This document shows positions 18,535-28,544 of a stretch of DNA of 64,000 bases, piece after piece. Position 1 is the stretch's first letter. The number at the start of each line of letters is the position of its first letter. Location: positions 62,001 through 126,000 of the forward strand of contig JABCZD010000008.1 in the NCBI GenBank assembly GCA_013289855.1, given 5' to 3'. A program made the position numbers and the translations under genes. The stretch is from Acidobacteriota bacterium (GTDB lineage: Bacteria; Acidobacteriota; Terriglobia; Acidiferrales; UBA7541). The notes below the pieces were generated by a model. The model had not been told where the DNA came from, made no database searches, and was given only the letters and a program-made list of their open reading frames with translations.

Positions 18535-20025
18535 ATGAATCGCCGTGAATTTCTGACGATTGCCGCTGGCGCCGGCGCCGCCCTCGCCATGCCAGGTACA
18601 GGACATGCTGCTGCTTCGTCTCAAAAGGCCGCCTCCAAAATGATTGGCATTCAAGTGGGGGCAATTTCGTTTGTGGATGAAGGCACCGAGAAGGTCCTTG
18701 ATACGCTGCAGGAACGCGGTTGCGTGAATACGCTATTTCTTGCGGTGTTCACCTATGGGCGTGGTATCGCCGGACGACAGATTCCGGGTCAGCCACTGCC
18801 GGATCACGGGAAGCAGGAATACGACCTGAATTTCCACGGTGGGAACTTCGCCACGCCACATCCCGAATTCTACAAAAATACGATTCTGAAGGACACGCGC
18901 GCTCCCGACCACGGCAACCTGGACATTCTGGTTGAGGTAATTCCTGCGGCCAAGAAGCGTGGCATGAAAGTGATCTGCTGGCTCGAGGACGTGTTTCGGG
19001 GCGACGTACCGAATATTGAGAAATTGCAGGAAAAAGATTTGTACGGGCGAAATGCCGAGACGCTATGCGTCAACAACCCGGAGTACCGAAATTTTCTGAC
19101 CGGTCTGGTCGAGGACTATACGCGCTCGTATGAGATCGACGGAATCATGTGGGGCTCCGAGAGACAGGGAGCGCTTGCGGACAGTTTGGGAGCCACGCAT
19201 GATGTTCCGCCGATCGATCCGGGGCAGGTGACGTGCTTCTGCGAGTTTTGCGAGACTAAGGCAAAACAGCGCGGCATCAATGTAGAGCGCGCGCGGGAAG
19301 GATTCCTGGAGCTAGAAAAATACGTTCGTGCGGCGCGGAGTGGTCACCGTCCTGTGGACGGCTACTACGTGCAATTCTGGCGGCTGCTGTTGCGGTATCC
19401 CGAGCTAGCAGCGTGGGAGATGCTGTGGACGGACAGCCTGCGCGAAACTTACGGCGTGATCTACAAAACGGTGAAGACAGCGAAGCCGAGCGTACCGGTG
19501 GGCTGGCACATCTGGCACAACAATTCCTTCAATCCCATTTATCGCGCGGAACAGGATCTCCGTGAGCTTGCGAAGTACTCGGATTTCATAAAGGTGGTGA
19601 TGTACAACAACGTTGGTGGTAAACGCATGGCGCTGTATGCCGACAATATTGGGTCGACACTTTATGGAGATCTCTCGAAGCAGGGTCTCATCGATTTTAA
19701 CTATGCAGTGATGGGATTTAACGAAGGCAGCTACGACCAGATTCCACATACAGGCCTTTCGGCTGATTACGTTTTCCGCGAGACGAAACGCTCGCTGGAA
19801 GCGGTGGCCGGCACGAACACCCTCATCTGGCCGGGGATTGATATTGATATTCCGACCGAGCCTAGTAACAGCAAGTGCACGCCGCAAAGCGTTAAGGGAG
19901 CAGTTCTGGCGGCTTTCCGCGCGGGCGCGCCGGGTGTGATTCTGTCTCGCAAGTACTCGGAGATGCGGCTGGCGGATCTCAGCGGTGCTGGAGATGCGAT
20001 TCGCGAGTTGAAACTATCCGGCTGA
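18535..20025 (+). CDS. Tat-exported TIM-barrel protein
   Basis: 496 residues from the ATG that begins MNRREFLTIAAGAGAALAMP, a textbook Tat signal; the ATG at 18520 adds five residues. The mature part looks like a glycosyl-hydrolase-type barrel: 'ARKRGMKVICWLEDVF'-like strand and helix, 'YEIDGIMWGSERQG', 'TCFCEFCETKAKQRG' and 'VPVGWHIWHNN'. The CxFCxxC segment (about 232-236) could bind a metal. It resembles uncharacterised secreted proteins of Acidobacteriota and Planctomycetes that sit in sugar-use loci. It follows the other barrel gene in the same direction and probably shares its transcript. Confidence 0.7.
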   Translation: MNRREFLTIAAGAGAALAMPGTGHAAASSQKAASKMIGIQVGAISFVDEGTEKVLDTLQERGCVNTLFLAVFTYGRGIAGRQIPGQPLPDHGKQEYDLNFHGGNFATPHPEFYKNTILKDTRAPDHGNLDILVEVIPAAKKRGMKVICWLEDVFRGDVPNIEKLQEKDLYGRNAETLCVNNPEYRNFLTGLVEDYTRSYEIDGIMWGSERQGALADSLGATHDVPPIDPGQVTCFCEFCETKAKQRGINVERAREGFLELEKYVRAARSGHRPVDGYYVQFWRLLLRYPELAAWEMLWTDSLRETYGVIYKTVKTAKPSVPVGWHIWHNNSFNPIYRAEQDLRELAKYSDFIKVVMYNNVGGKRMALYADNIGSTLYGDLSKQGLIDFNYAVMGFNEGSYDQIPHTGLSADYVFRETKRSLEAVAGTNTLIWPGIDIDIPTEPSNSKCTPQSVKGAVLAAFRAGAPGVILSRKYSEMRLADLSGAGDAIRELKLSG

Positions 20026-20107
20026 GAACGACTTGTCGCGCCATAACTTTACGCATGTCATTCTTATTTCAAGCGAAGGAGGTTTTTCCTCGTTCGCCGG
20101 CTTTGTT

Positions 20108-20530
20108 ATGATCCGGGCGATGCTTTCCAATCGATCCATGGCTCGGAGCATTGTGATACCCGAACTAGCGTATCCGGATATCGGCAGCGCGATCGATTGG
20201 TTGTGTAAAGCGTTTGGGTTTACGCTGCGCATTCGCATGGGGAATCACCGAGCGCAACTCAATGTGGGCGATGGGGGCGCGGTGGTGTTGATTGAAGAGA
20301 GCGCGGGAGTGTCGTTGCGAACTGCAGTGATGGTGAGAGTTCCGGACGTGAACGCGCACTACGAGCGTGTGAAGCGGAGCGGTGGAAAGATACTTCGGGA
20401 ACCAGCGGACTATCCTTACGGCGAACGACAATATAATGTTGAGGACTTCGCCGGCCACCGATGGTGTTTCTCGCAATCCATTGCGGACGTTGATCCAAGA
20501 GAATGGGGTGGAACGCCCGCCGAGTTGTAG
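20108..20530 (+). CDS. VOC (glyoxalase/bleomycin-resistance) family protein
   Basis: 140 residues from the ATG at 20108; an ATG at 20120 is equally possible. One VOC fold is visible: 'IPELAYPDIGSAIDWLCKAF', 'GAVVLIEE', 'VPDVNAHYERVKRSGGKILREP' and 'YGERQYNVEDFAGHRWCFSQ'. The pattern fits PhnB-like or YdfG-like members. Metal ligands are not complete enough to predict a reaction. GAAGGAGG lies about 25 bases upstream, too far for either start. Confidence 0.8.
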   Translation: MIRAMLSNRSMARSIVIPELAYPDIGSAIDWLCKAFGFTLRIRMGNHRAQLNVGDGGAVVLIEESAGVSLRTAVMVRVPDVNAHYERVKRSGGKILREPADYPYGERQYNVEDFAGHRWCFSQSIADVDPREWGGTPAEL

Positions 20531-20623
20531 AGAAACGTTTGTCACCCTCCCGCCATGAAGCTAAATTCCGTATTGCAGCGGTTGTCGGATAGGTGCAAGG
20601 AGTCAAAGGCGAAGCAACGGCGT

Positions 20624-20650
20624 GCGAATCTGAAGATTCGCCACTACGAA
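20624..20650 (+). repeat. dispersed hairpin repeat, copy 4
   Basis: GCGAATCTGAAGATTCGC followed by CACTACGAA; the exact reverse complement of the core of copy 1. Confidence 0.75.
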
Positions 20651-20674
20651 GAACGGCGTCTGGGTGAAAACAAA

Positions 20675-20693
20675 TTGTAGCGGTTGCTGAACC
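20675..20693 (-). repeat. dispersed hairpin repeat, short copy 5
   Basis: TTGTAGC followed by GGTTGCTGAACC; shorter arms (GGTT/AACC) with the same tail, facing copy 4. Confidence 0.5.
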
Positions 20694-20836
20694 TGAGACA
20701 TCAAAACGGCTACTCGTATCGGTTCCGTGTATTTCAGAACGAAGAGCGAATGCGAGCCGGTAACTGTGATTCAGGCGATTGCGGAAGGCGAGCAATTGCA
20801 GAAAACAAACGGCTATGGAAAACCAAGGGAGACCCT

Positions 20837-21577
20837 ATGTCTAAGTTGAGCAAGAAAGTGGCACTGGTTACGGGCGGGTCGCGCGGGATTGGCGCGGCGA
20901 TTGCGAAGCGCCTGGCCGCGGACGGAGCGAGTGTGGCGATCACGTACGCGAAGGATGCGGGAGCGGCCTCGGCGGTGGTGAAAGCGATTGAAGGCGCGGG
21001 GGGCAAAGCGATCGCGATTCAAGCGAACGCCAGCGACGCAGAAGCAGTGAAGAGCGCGGTGGAGAAGACCGTCAGCACGTTTGGCGGGCTCGATGTACTG
21101 GTGAACAATGCCGGGACGGCCATTCCGAAGAGCTTCGCGGAGACCACGCTGGAAGAGATGGACCATATGATGAACCTCAATGTCCGCGGCGTTTTTGTTG
21201 CGACGCAAGCGGCGATGAAGCACATGAAGAGGGGCGGCCGCATCATCATGATCGGCTCGTGCGTGGGAGAGCGGACCATGACGCCAGGCCTGGTGGCGTA
21301 CTCGGCGACGAAGGGAGCCGTGAAGATGTTCACGCAGGGGTTGTCCAGAGAGGTGGGGAGCCGGGGCATCACGGTGAACAATGTGCAGCCTGGCCCGATC
21401 GACACGGACTTAAATCCCGCCTCGGGTGAATGGGCGACACCGCAGAAGGCTGCGACGGCACTCCACCGCTACGGAACTGTTGACGAGGTTGCTGCGTTGG
21501 TGGCGTTTGTAGCCAGCCCGGAGGCGTCGTATATTACTGGCGCGAACTTGACGGTGGACGGCGGAACGAATGCATGA
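20837..21577 (+). CDS. SDR family oxidoreductase
   Basis: 246 residues, a classic short-chain dehydrogenase. The Rossmann motif TGGSRGIG is at about 12-19, NNAG at about 90-93, the catalytic Ser in 'IIMIGSCVG', YSATK supplies Tyr and Lys, and 'VNNVQPGPIDTDL' and 'YITGANLTVDGG' close the fold. AAGGGA precedes the ATG at 20837; the open frame upstream is not protein-like. It resembles 3-oxoacyl-ACP reductase/glucose dehydrogenase-like members, but the substrate cannot be read from sequence. It stands alone, with dispersed hairpins just upstream. Confidence 0.9.
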   Translation: MSKLSKKVALVTGGSRGIGAAIAKRLAADGASVAITYAKDAGAASAVVKAIEGAGGKAIAIQANASDAEAVKSAVEKTVSTFGGLDVLVNNAGTAIPKSFAETTLEEMDHMMNLNVRGVFVATQAAMKHMKRGGRIIMIGSCVGERTMTPGLVAYSATKGAVKMFTQGLSREVGSRGITVNNVQPGPIDTDLNPASGEWATPQKAATALHRYGTVDEVAALVAFVASPEASYITGANLTVDGGTNA

Positions 21578-21723
21578 AGGATGCTTAAAGGGCAGCTAAC
21601 CAGGGCCTGACCGGAAAAGCACAAGAGAAACCTCGAAGCAGGTCGGGGCTCCGCCAACTGTTAGAACTGAGCGTCGGCGTGCGATTGCGCGAGCACTCGT
21701 GGGTTGGTCGCGAGTGCGGGCGC

Positions 21724-22770
21724 TTACTTGATTTGTTGGTCTGGGGACAATCCCTGATTAATGCTCTTCAATGTTTGGAAACCGTCCTTGACTACCGTGG
21801 TCTTGATGTCGTCCTTGGTGACGAGCACGGGTTTTAGGAGGATGGCCGGCACGTTTGTTTTGCCGTTGTTGATGGTGCGATCGGCGTGGGGCTTTTCGCC
21901 CTTGGCGAGGCGAACTGCTTCGTCCGCGGCGCGTTCCGCTTCGTAGGCGATGGGCTTGTAAACGGTCATGGTCTGGGTGCCTTGGGCAATGCATATAACG
22001 GACGCCAGATCCGCATCTTGTCCGGAGACTGGAACTTTTCCGGCGAGATTATGTTCACGGAGTGCCTGAATCGCGCCGCCGGCTAATCCATCATTGGAAG
22101 CGAGAACGGCGGCGATATTGCCTTGGGAAGAAGCGATGGCCTGGAGCATAAAAAGGTAAGCCTCGGTAGGCAGCCACTCTTTGGTATAGGCATCGGCAAT
22201 CACTTTAATGTCGCCGCGAGCGATATGCGGCTGCAGAACGTTCATCTGCGTATCGTGCAGAATTTTGGCGCCTTCGTCATTAGTAGAACCCGCGATCAGG
22301 ACGTAGTTTCCAGTGGGCGCATGTTTTACGAGAACTTCCGCCTGCATGCGGCCGATTTCGACGCGATCAAAACTGATGTAGAGATCGACATCGCTATTCA
22401 AGACCAAGCGATCGTAACTGATGACCTTGACGTTGGCGGACTTGGCGGCGTCGACGATGCGGCTGGCCTTGGTGGCGTCATGGGGAAGTACAACCAGCAC
22501 ATTGATGCCCGCCTTGATCATGTCCTTGACCTGCTGGAGCTGAAGATCATCGTCGCCGCCGGCATCGCTGGAGATGACTTCGGCGCCTAACTGCTTGGCG
22601 CGCGCGGTGAAGGAGTCCAGGTCGGTCTGCCAACGCTCGCCTTTCATGGCTTCAATGGAGAAGCCTATTTTTAATTTGTTGGCGTCTTGCGCGTGCACGA
22701 GCGGTCCGCTGAGGATGACGACGAGGATGGCGGACAAAAAGGTCAGCCTGCGTAACACTGGTAGCAACAT
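21724..22770 (-). CDS. xylF: XylF-like periplasmic sugar-binding protein
   Basis: 348 residues from the ATG at 22770, supported by CGGAGGAAGCG upstream; a 52-residue in-frame extension is not protein-like. Signal peptide at about 1-27. The mature part is a type I periplasmic binding fold: 'KLKIGFSIEAMKGERWQTDLD', 'VLVVLPHDATKASRIVDAA', 'VISYDRLVLNSDVDLYISFD', 'IAAVLASNDGLAGGAIQAL' and 'VPVSGQDADLASV'. These closely resemble D-xylose-binding XylF. The permease (XylH) and ATPase (XylG) are absent on both sides, so it is an orphan here. It may feed a transporter elsewhere or sense sugar. The locus context (two exported barrel proteins upstream) suggests plant-polymer sugars. Confidence 0.88.
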   Translation of the reverse strand: MLLPVLRRLTFLSAILVVILSGPLVHAQDANKLKIGFSIEAMKGERWQTDLDSFTARAKQLGAEVISSDAGGDDDLQLQQVKDMIKAGINVLVVLPHDATKASRIVDAAKSANVKVISYDRLVLNSDVDLYISFDRVEIGRMQAEVLVKHAPTGNYVLIAGSTNDEGAKILHDTQMNVLQPHIARGDIKVIADAYTKEWLPTEAYLFMLQAIASSQGNIAAVLASNDGLAGGAIQALREHNLAGKVPVSGQDADLASVICIAQGTQTMTVYKPIAYEAERAADEAVRLAKGEKPHADRTINNGKTNVPAILLKPVLVTKDDIKTTVVKDGFQTLKSINQGLSPDQQIK

Positions 22771-22995
22771 ATTTTCGCTTCCTCCGTATTTTGTGCTGAG
22801 CATAGGGCCAATCGTTTGTCTGGCCTCGCAAATGCGGCAGCACGGCGAGCGCAAGCAATATGATTCAGGTGGTGCTTTGTCAAACCAGCGTACATCCGCG
22901 AGGAAAGGAATGCGGGTGTTAAGCAAGGGTTCGACGCTAATAGGTCAATTACTGGTTGAGGACCGGGCGGCGGGAATGTAAAAAATGCGCAGCCG

Positions 22996-23403
22996 TTAAT
23001 CTAAGGGGTCAAAGTGGGGGGATTGCACACCTAAGGCGGCGAAGGCTTCGTCGAGGGTGTGAACGGTTTGCAGGAGCGGTCGCGTACCTTCGCCCATCAT
23101 TTGAAACATGCGAGAAAGACCGAAGAGAAGTGGAGTTGGGGCAACGATAACACGCGGACGGGTGGATACGTCGCCGGCGGGTTCGCCATGCGCGAAACGC
23201 CTGAGGAAGTCCGTGGAAACGGCAACTTTGGTGACGAGAGTGTAGTCCAGGATGCTCATTTTGGCGTTGTGTGCGGCCCAATGCTTTTGGCCGTCGCGGT
23301 AAAACTCAGAGAACAATTCCTCGGTGAGGCGGCCCTCGACGCGGAGGAGCAGAATTTTGTTCAGCGAGTCGAACTCAAAGCGGTACGGCATAGGTGCAAG
23401 CAT
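22996..23403 (-). CDS. SpoIIAA/STAS-like protein
   Basis: 135 residues from the ATG at 23403; the ATG at 23391 (MPYRFEFD) is the alternative. The pattern 'YRFEFDSLNKILLLRVEGRLTEEL', 'KMSILDYTLVTKVAVSTDFLRRFA', 'RVIVAPTPLLFGLSRMFQMM' and 'VHTLDEAFAALGV' is that of SpoIIAA-like/STAS-type proteins common in Acidobacteriota. No kinase or phosphatase partner is adjacent. Confidence 0.65.
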   Translation of the reverse strand: MLAPMPYRFEFDSLNKILLLRVEGRLTEELFSEFYRDGQKHWAAHNAKMSILDYTLVTKVAVSTDFLRRFAHGEPAGDVSTRPRVIVAPTPLLFGLSRMFQMMGEGTRPLLQTVHTLDEAFAALGVQSPHFDPLD

Positions 23404-23491
23404 ACTCCCTGCACCCTTTGATGAAGCAACCGGCAAATGGTGCACAAGGCAAGAGGAGCTGGCACTTCGAATGACGCCGCAGAGGCGACGG

Positions 23492-26416
23492 CTAGTCGAT
23501 TTTCAGGGTTGTGGTTGTGGAGGCGCTGATGGCCGCGGAGGCAGTATCTGTGCCGGTTATGGTTAGGTTGTAGGTGCCCTTGGCGGCTAAGGATGTGGGG
23601 GTTGAGGGGTTGGACGGCGAACCTGACCCGGCGCTTGAGCAGCCGGAGATGGCTAGGCCGGAGATGGTAAGCAGAAGTAGGGCGCTGAACGCGGCGAGTC
23701 TGCGTGAGCGCAGGCCTAGCAATCCGATTAACAGGAAGCTCGCGAAAGCGACGCTGACCGACGCGCGATTTGGAGTGGCGGGTGCGGAGGAGAACGGCCA
23801 CGTGCCCTCGCGCCATGATCGTTGCGAAGAATTTTCTGGCGAGATGGCGCGTTGTCGCGAGGCCACGGGCGTTGCCGCAATTGCCTTGGGCTTGCTGCCG
23901 GGCGAGGTGACGGCACCGGCGGCGGCGCAGGAGGTGGAGCTGGTGTAGATCGTCAAGGTGCCGGTGACGGCGGTGCTGCCGGATACGGTGAGATTGGGCA
24001 GAACGAAGCAGGCGTTGGTTATTGCGGGAGTGACGGCAAAGGCGATGGTGCCGGTGAAGCCGTTTTGTGGAGTGACCGTGATGGTCGAGGTGATGGAATT
24101 GCCGTCGGTGACCGAGGCGGCGGTGGCGGACATGAGGAAGGTTTTCTGGGCCGCACTGGCGACTGTTAAGGTGATGGAGCCGCTTGAGGATGCGTAGGTG
24201 CTGTTGCCAGAGTAGGTGGCAGTTATGGTGTGCGTGCCCGCGGTCGAGGAGACAAAGGTAAACGCTGCCGAGCCGTTTGATAAGGTGAGCGGTGCCTCAG
24301 TGTTGCCGTCGACTACGACGGTGACAGTGCCGGTGGGCGTTGCGGTGCTGGCGCCGGAGGCGGACGCGACGGTGACGGTGACAGCGTCGCTCGCTCCGGA
24401 GGCCGGAGTGCTGGTGGCCGGCGAGAGCGTGGTGGTGGTTGCCACCGAGGTTGGTGCGGTGGAGTTGGCCCAGGCGGAGAGCAAATTGTTGAAGTCGACG
24501 GAACCGAGGCCGGAGGCTTCGTCGTAGCCGGTGCCGGCAGGAAATTCCGATTCGCCGGCGGCGGAACAGAGCGTGGAGCCGGCAGTACATTCGTTGGTGC
24601 CGCTCGTGATGTCGTGGAAGGCGGAAGCGTAGGTGGTGGCGTTGGAGGCTAACTTATAGATAGTGGTATTGACGACGCCCTGGCCGGCGGAATTTAGTTT
24701 TTGGTTCACGATGGCGAGCATGCCGGCGAAGATGGGAGCGTCGAAACTGGTGCCACCCGCGACGGTGAGATAAACATTGTTGGCATCGCGGAAGCCGTTG
24801 CCGGGGGTGCAACTGCCAGTGATGTCGGTGCTGGTGTCGCTGGAACAGTAGAGGAAGCCGGCGTTGTTCGGAGAGGCGGTAAGCGAGAGGTCCGGCAGCA
24901 AGCGAAAATTTCCTGTGGGGATGCCGGGGACGCCGGTTTGCCAACTGGGTCGCGCGGTGAGAGTGCTGGCACCGCCGCCGCCGGAAGAGAGGCCCCCGGC
25001 AGTACTGCCCATCGGCGGGAAATCGTCATTCCAAACCATTTCTGGAATGTAGGAAAGAGCGGAGCTGATGACATCGGTACCGCTGGCGGATTCCCAGTAT
25101 GTGGTGTTCGTGGCGGCAACATCGGCGGCGGGAAATTCCGTGCCACCCATAGCGGTGACGTACTGGCTGCTGGAGGGAAAGTCGACGGCAAGGGCTTCTT
25201 GTTCGGCGGTAGTTTGGTCTGTGTTACCCGAGCAATCGGTAGAGCCGGCGTCGCCATCGGCGGTGACGACGGACTGACCCTGCGTGGCGGCCTGCGCGAG
25301 GAGGCCGTTGACGCTGGAGTATTCGCCGGAGCTGAGATCGGACTCGCAGATGCCGTAGCTGATGCTGATTACCGGGGCGGTGCGCTGTTCGATGGCGTAG
25401 CTGAGGGCATTGAAGACGCTGGAATTTTTACTGTTGCCAACGTAGACGAAAAAAATCGTGGCGCCCGTTGCGGTGCCGCCGGAGTATTCGAGGTCGATAT
25501 CCGATTCCATTTCGTCGCCGGTGGCGATGGCGGAGGTGCCGGAATTCGGGACCAAGATTACGGTGGGGTCTTTTTTGGCGAAGCCGAGGGCGGCTTGAAA
25601 ATTCTCGATGTCGGTGAGCGCGACGGCCGATTGGCCGACGATGGCGATGGATTGTCCCGAGCCGGTGAGGCCGGCTTTGGAGGCGGGATTGATGTCGTAA
25701 ATGGTGGCGATATCTTTGGGAGTGAGGAAGTGGCTGCCGGTTTGGCTGGAGGTGAAGTTGGGAGTTGGGACGTGCTGGGGCGTGGTGATTTTTACGTGAG
25801 GCTTGGGACGAAAGGTGGAGAGATTGGCTACGGTTTGGACCAGGGAGGAGAGCGCGGCCGGTACGGAGATATCCGTTGAGGGCGCGAAATGTTGCGCGGC
25901 ACCCACGTTGTAATAGTGCATTTCCGTGGCAAAGGCGGACTCTATTTGTGCGACGGAGCCGGAGAAGCTGACGCGCGTTTTGCTTTGTGAAGTGGCGTCC
26001 ATCGAAAAGCCTTGTTGCTGGAGCCAGAACTGGACCTTGGCGACGTCGGAGTCCGCCACGCCAAAACGCGCGGCAAATTCATTGGGCGCGAGCCACTGGT
26101 GATACTGCGGCGAGGCGGGGTTTTGCTGCGCGGCGATTAACGATTGCAGGTCCGCTTCTTGCGCATCGGAGCGGCTGAAGACCATGGTGATGCCTTCGAG
26201 CTTGGTTGTGGCGGGAACGCGGCCGGCGTCGAACTCCGGCCTGGCCAGGGGTGGATGGGTTCCGAGGACGATGGCGCGCTGGGCGTTATCGATTTCGGTG
26301 GTGATGCGAGGCTGGGGAGTTTGCGCGACTAACGCGGTACTGAGAAGGAGTGTTGTGGCTAGCGAGCCAGCGGCTAGCAGCGACTTACATTGAATGTTTT
26401 TGAGCAACGTCGGCAT
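23492..26416 (-). CDS. secreted S53 (sedolisin-type) protease with Ig-like domain
   Basis: 974 residues. Signal peptide about 1-31; activation pro-domain about 45-200; S53 catalytic domain about 225-640. The sedolisin catalytic set is visible: Glu304 and Asp308 (ESDID), an Asp in VVTADGDAGS (387 or 389) and Ser557 in GGTSFDAP. After it comes a Ser/Thr-rich Ig-like repeat region (about 650-760, 'GTVTVVVDGNTEAPLTLSNGS') and a second beta-rich unit. The C-terminus holds hydrophobic helices separated by RSRR and a Cys-containing 'ISGCSSAG'. This suggests retention in the envelope until processing. S53 enzymes work at acid pH, which fits an acid-soil lifestyle. No adjacent partner. Confidence 0.92.
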   Translation of the reverse strand: MPTLLKNIQCKSLLAAGSLATTLLLSTALVAQTPQPRITTEIDNAQRAIVLGTHPPLARPEFDAGRVPATTKLEGITMVFSRSDAQEADLQSLIAAQQNPASPQYHQWLAPNEFAARFGVADSDVAKVQFWLQQQGFSMDATSQSKTRVSFSGSVAQIESAFATEMHYYNVGAAQHFAPSTDISVPAALSSLVQTVANLSTFRPKPHVKITTPQHVPTPNFTSSQTGSHFLTPKDIATIYDINPASKAGLTGSGQSIAIVGQSAVALTDIENFQAALGFAKKDPTVILVPNSGTSAIATGDEMESDIDLEYSGGTATGATIFFVYVGNSKNSSVFNALSYAIEQRTAPVISISYGICESDLSSGEYSSVNGLLAQAATQGQSVVTADGDAGSTDCSGNTDQTTAEQEALAVDFPSSSQYVTAMGGTEFPAADVAATNTTYWESASGTDVISSALSYIPEMVWNDDFPPMGSTAGGLSSGGGGASTLTARPSWQTGVPGIPTGNFRLLPDLSLTASPNNAGFLYCSSDTSTDITGSCTPGNGFRDANNVYLTVAGGTSFDAPIFAGMLAIVNQKLNSAGQGVVNTTIYKLASNATTYASAFHDITSGTNECTAGSTLCSAAGESEFPAGTGYDEASGLGSVDFNNLLSAWANSTAPTSVATTTTLSPATSTPASGASDAVTVTVASASGASTATPTGTVTVVVDGNTEAPLTLSNGSAAFTFVSSTAGTHTITATYSGNSTYASSSGSITLTVASAAQKTFLMSATAASVTDGNSITSTITVTPQNGFTGTIAFAVTPAITNACFVLPNLTVSGSTAVTGTLTIYTSSTSCAAAGAVTSPGSKPKAIAATPVASRQRAISPENSSQRSWREGTWPFSSAPATPNRASVSVAFASFLLIGLLGLRSRRLAAFSALLLLTISGLAISGCSSAGSGSPSNPSTPTSLAAKGTYNLTITGTDTASAAISASTTTTLKID

Positions 26417-26695
26417 GGCTGTCCTTTAGCGGCCTTTCAGGGCCTTTGCGGGCGTCGAATGCTTGTTTCGACCGTAAGTCGCTGCACTATAGTCTCTCGC
26501 ATTTGAATGCGCGGAGGGCCTTTTGAGTTGTCAGGGGGGACTCAAATTATACAACAGCTTTGCAGAAAACCTTTAGAACCCCCGGTAGCGCCGAGCGGGC
26601 GCGGCATGCGGTGTCCCTACGAAACCGTGGGCGGTGCCAAGTTGGGTGGGCTGCTATAGAATGGTGACGGCGTTGCATTTGGGAGTTTTTCAATT

Positions 26696-28393
26696 ATGAG
26701 CACGATTTTCTCTGAGGTTGCAGCTGGTGCGGCACTCTCGCGGGGGCCATTTCGGGCGGCGCGCGGGACGGAGATTTCTTGTAAAGGCTGGCAGCAGGAA
26801 GCGGCTTTGCGCATGCTGATGAACAATCTCGATCCGGAGGTTGCGGAGAAGCCGGAAGATTTGGTGGTTTATGGCGGGACGGGAAAAGCGGCGCGGAATT
26901 GGGAGAGTTTTCACGCGATTGTGCGATCGCTGCGAGATTTGGCGAACGATGAAACTTTGTTGATCCAATCTGGCAAGCCGGTGGGGATTTTTCGCACGCA
27001 TGAATATGCTCCGCGAGTGTTGCTGTGCAATTCCAATCTGGTGGGCTACGCAAATAACTGGGACAAATTTCGCGAACTGGACCGCGCCGGATTGATGATG
27101 TACGGGCAGATGACCGCGGGAAGCTGGATTTACATTGGCACGCAAGGAATTCTGCAGGGAACGTTTGAAACGTTTGCGGCCGCGGCGAAGAAACATTTTG
27201 GCGGGGATTTGGCTGGGAAGCTGGTGGTGACCGGCGGCATGGGCGGAATGGGTGGGGCGCAGCCGCTGGCGGCGACGATGAACGGCGCGGCGTTCCTGGG
27301 AATTGACGTGGATGCGGAGCGCATCAAGCGGCGTGTCAAGACGGGTTATTGCGATGTGATGGTGAATAACTTGGATGAGGCTTTGCGCATTCTGAAGAAT
27401 GCGGTGCGCAAGGGCGAAGCCACATCGGTGGGGTTGGTGGGCAATTGCGCGGATTTGATTCCGGAGCTGGCGCAGCGCGGCGTGGTGCCGGATTTATTGA
27501 CGGATCAGACTTCGGCGCATGATCCGATTGGCGGATATGTGCCGAATGGCATGACCCTGGACGCTGCGATTGAATTGCGTAAGACGAATCCTGAGGAATA
27601 CAAGAAGCATTCCATGGCGGCGATGGCGCGGCACGTTCAGGGAATGCTGGATTTACAGAAGCTGGGAGCGGTTACGTTTGATTACGGAAATAATATTCGG
27701 ACGTTTGCGTTTGAACATGGGGTGAAAAACGCATACGACTTTCCGGGCTTTGTGCCGGCGTATATTCGGCCGCTGTTTTGCGAAGGGCGAGGGCCTTTTC
27801 GTTGGGCGGCGCTTTCCGGCGAGGCTTCGGATATTGCGCGGACGGATCAATTGGTGCTGGAACTGTTTCCGGAGAATGCGCATCTGGCGCGCTGGATCAA
27901 GCTGGCGCAGAAACGAGTTAAATTTCAGGGTTTGCCCGCGCGGATTTGCTGGCTGGGCTATGGCGAGCGGGATAAATTTGGACTGGCGCTGAATGATCTG
28001 GTGGCGAGCGGCGAACTGAAAGCGCCGATTGTGATCGGGCGCGATCATTTGGATTGCGGATCGGTGGCCTCTCCTTACCGCGAAACAGAATCGATGCTGG
28101 ATGGGTCTGACGCAATTGCGGACTGGCCGTTGCTCAACGCGCTGCTGAATACGGCCAGTGGGGCGTCGTGGGTTTCGATTCACAACGGCGGCGGCGTGGG
28201 GATCGGATACTCTCAGCATGCCGGGCAAGTGACGGTTGCAGACGGAACGAAAGAAATGGCAGTGAGGATCGAACGCGTGCTTACCAATGATCCCGGCACG
28301 GGCGTGATTCGGCACGTGGATGCGGGATACCCGGAAGCGACGGCGTTCGCAAAAGGGCATGACGTAAAGATACCGATGTCCCCGCAATCGTAA
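26696..28393 (+). CDS. hutU: urocanate hydratase
   Basis: 565 residues, the usual family size. It converts urocanate to 4-imidazolone-5-propionate in histidine breakdown, using tightly bound NAD+. Diagnostic stretches are '[17 protein letters not shown]', '[17 protein letters not shown]' and '[18 protein letters not shown]' (NAD-binding). '[16 protein letters not shown]' and '[17 protein letters not shown]' follow later. GGGAG precedes the ATG at a workable distance. It opens a run hutU - NmrA-like - hutI - ftcD, all on the + strand. hutH (histidine ammonia-lyase), which supplies the substrate, is not in the window. Confidence 0.96.
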   Translation: MSTIFSEVAAGAALSRGPFRAARGTEISCKGWQQEAALRMLMNNLDPEVAEKPEDLVVYGGTGKAARNWESFHAIVRSLRDLANDETLLIQSGKPVGIFRTHEYAPRVLLCNSNLVGYANNWDKFRELDRAGLMMYGQMTAGSWIYIGTQGILQGTFETFAAAAKKHFGGDLAGKLVVTGGMGGMGGAQPLAATMNGAAFLGIDVDAERIKRRVKTGYCDVMVNNLDEALRILKNAVRKGEATSVGLVGNCADLIPELAQRGVVPDLLTDQTSAHDPIGGYVPNGMTLDAAIELRKTNPEEYKKHSMAAMARHVQGMLDLQKLGAVTFDYGNNIRTFAFEHGVKNAYDFPGFVPAYIRPLFCEGRGPFRWAALSGEASDIARTDQLVLELFPENAHLARWIKLAQKRVKFQGLPARICWLGYGERDKFGLALNDLVASGELKAPIVIGRDHLDCGSVASPYRETESMLDGSDAIADWPLLNALLNTASGASWVSIHNGGGVGIGYSQHAGQVTVADGTKEMAVRIERVLTNDPGTGVIRHVDAGYPEATAFAKGHDVKIPMSPQS

Positions 28394-28544
28394 GTCGCTA
28401 GCGCGAAACGCGCAGCATTCTTCGTTCGCTACGTCGGGAGCTACCCCGCGGGGCCTCCCGCAAAGGCACTTCGCGGCCCCGCTACGCCCTTATACCTATG
28501 GGACCACGCACGGCATCGAAGTTAGCAGCTAAGGAGGGACAGCC

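Larger units (their letters stand above)
20531..20836. other. intergenic region with hairpin repeats
   Basis: About 306 bases between VOC and SDR genes. It contains two dispersed hairpins (20624-20650 and 20675-20693) placed tail to tail, and no gene that I can support. Confidence 0.5.

Noticed and set aside
24701..25879. A 392-residue Gly/Asp-rich open frame opposite the S53 protease
   Set aside because: Composition follows from the Ser/Thr/Pro-rich protease on the minus strand; no motifs or start signal.
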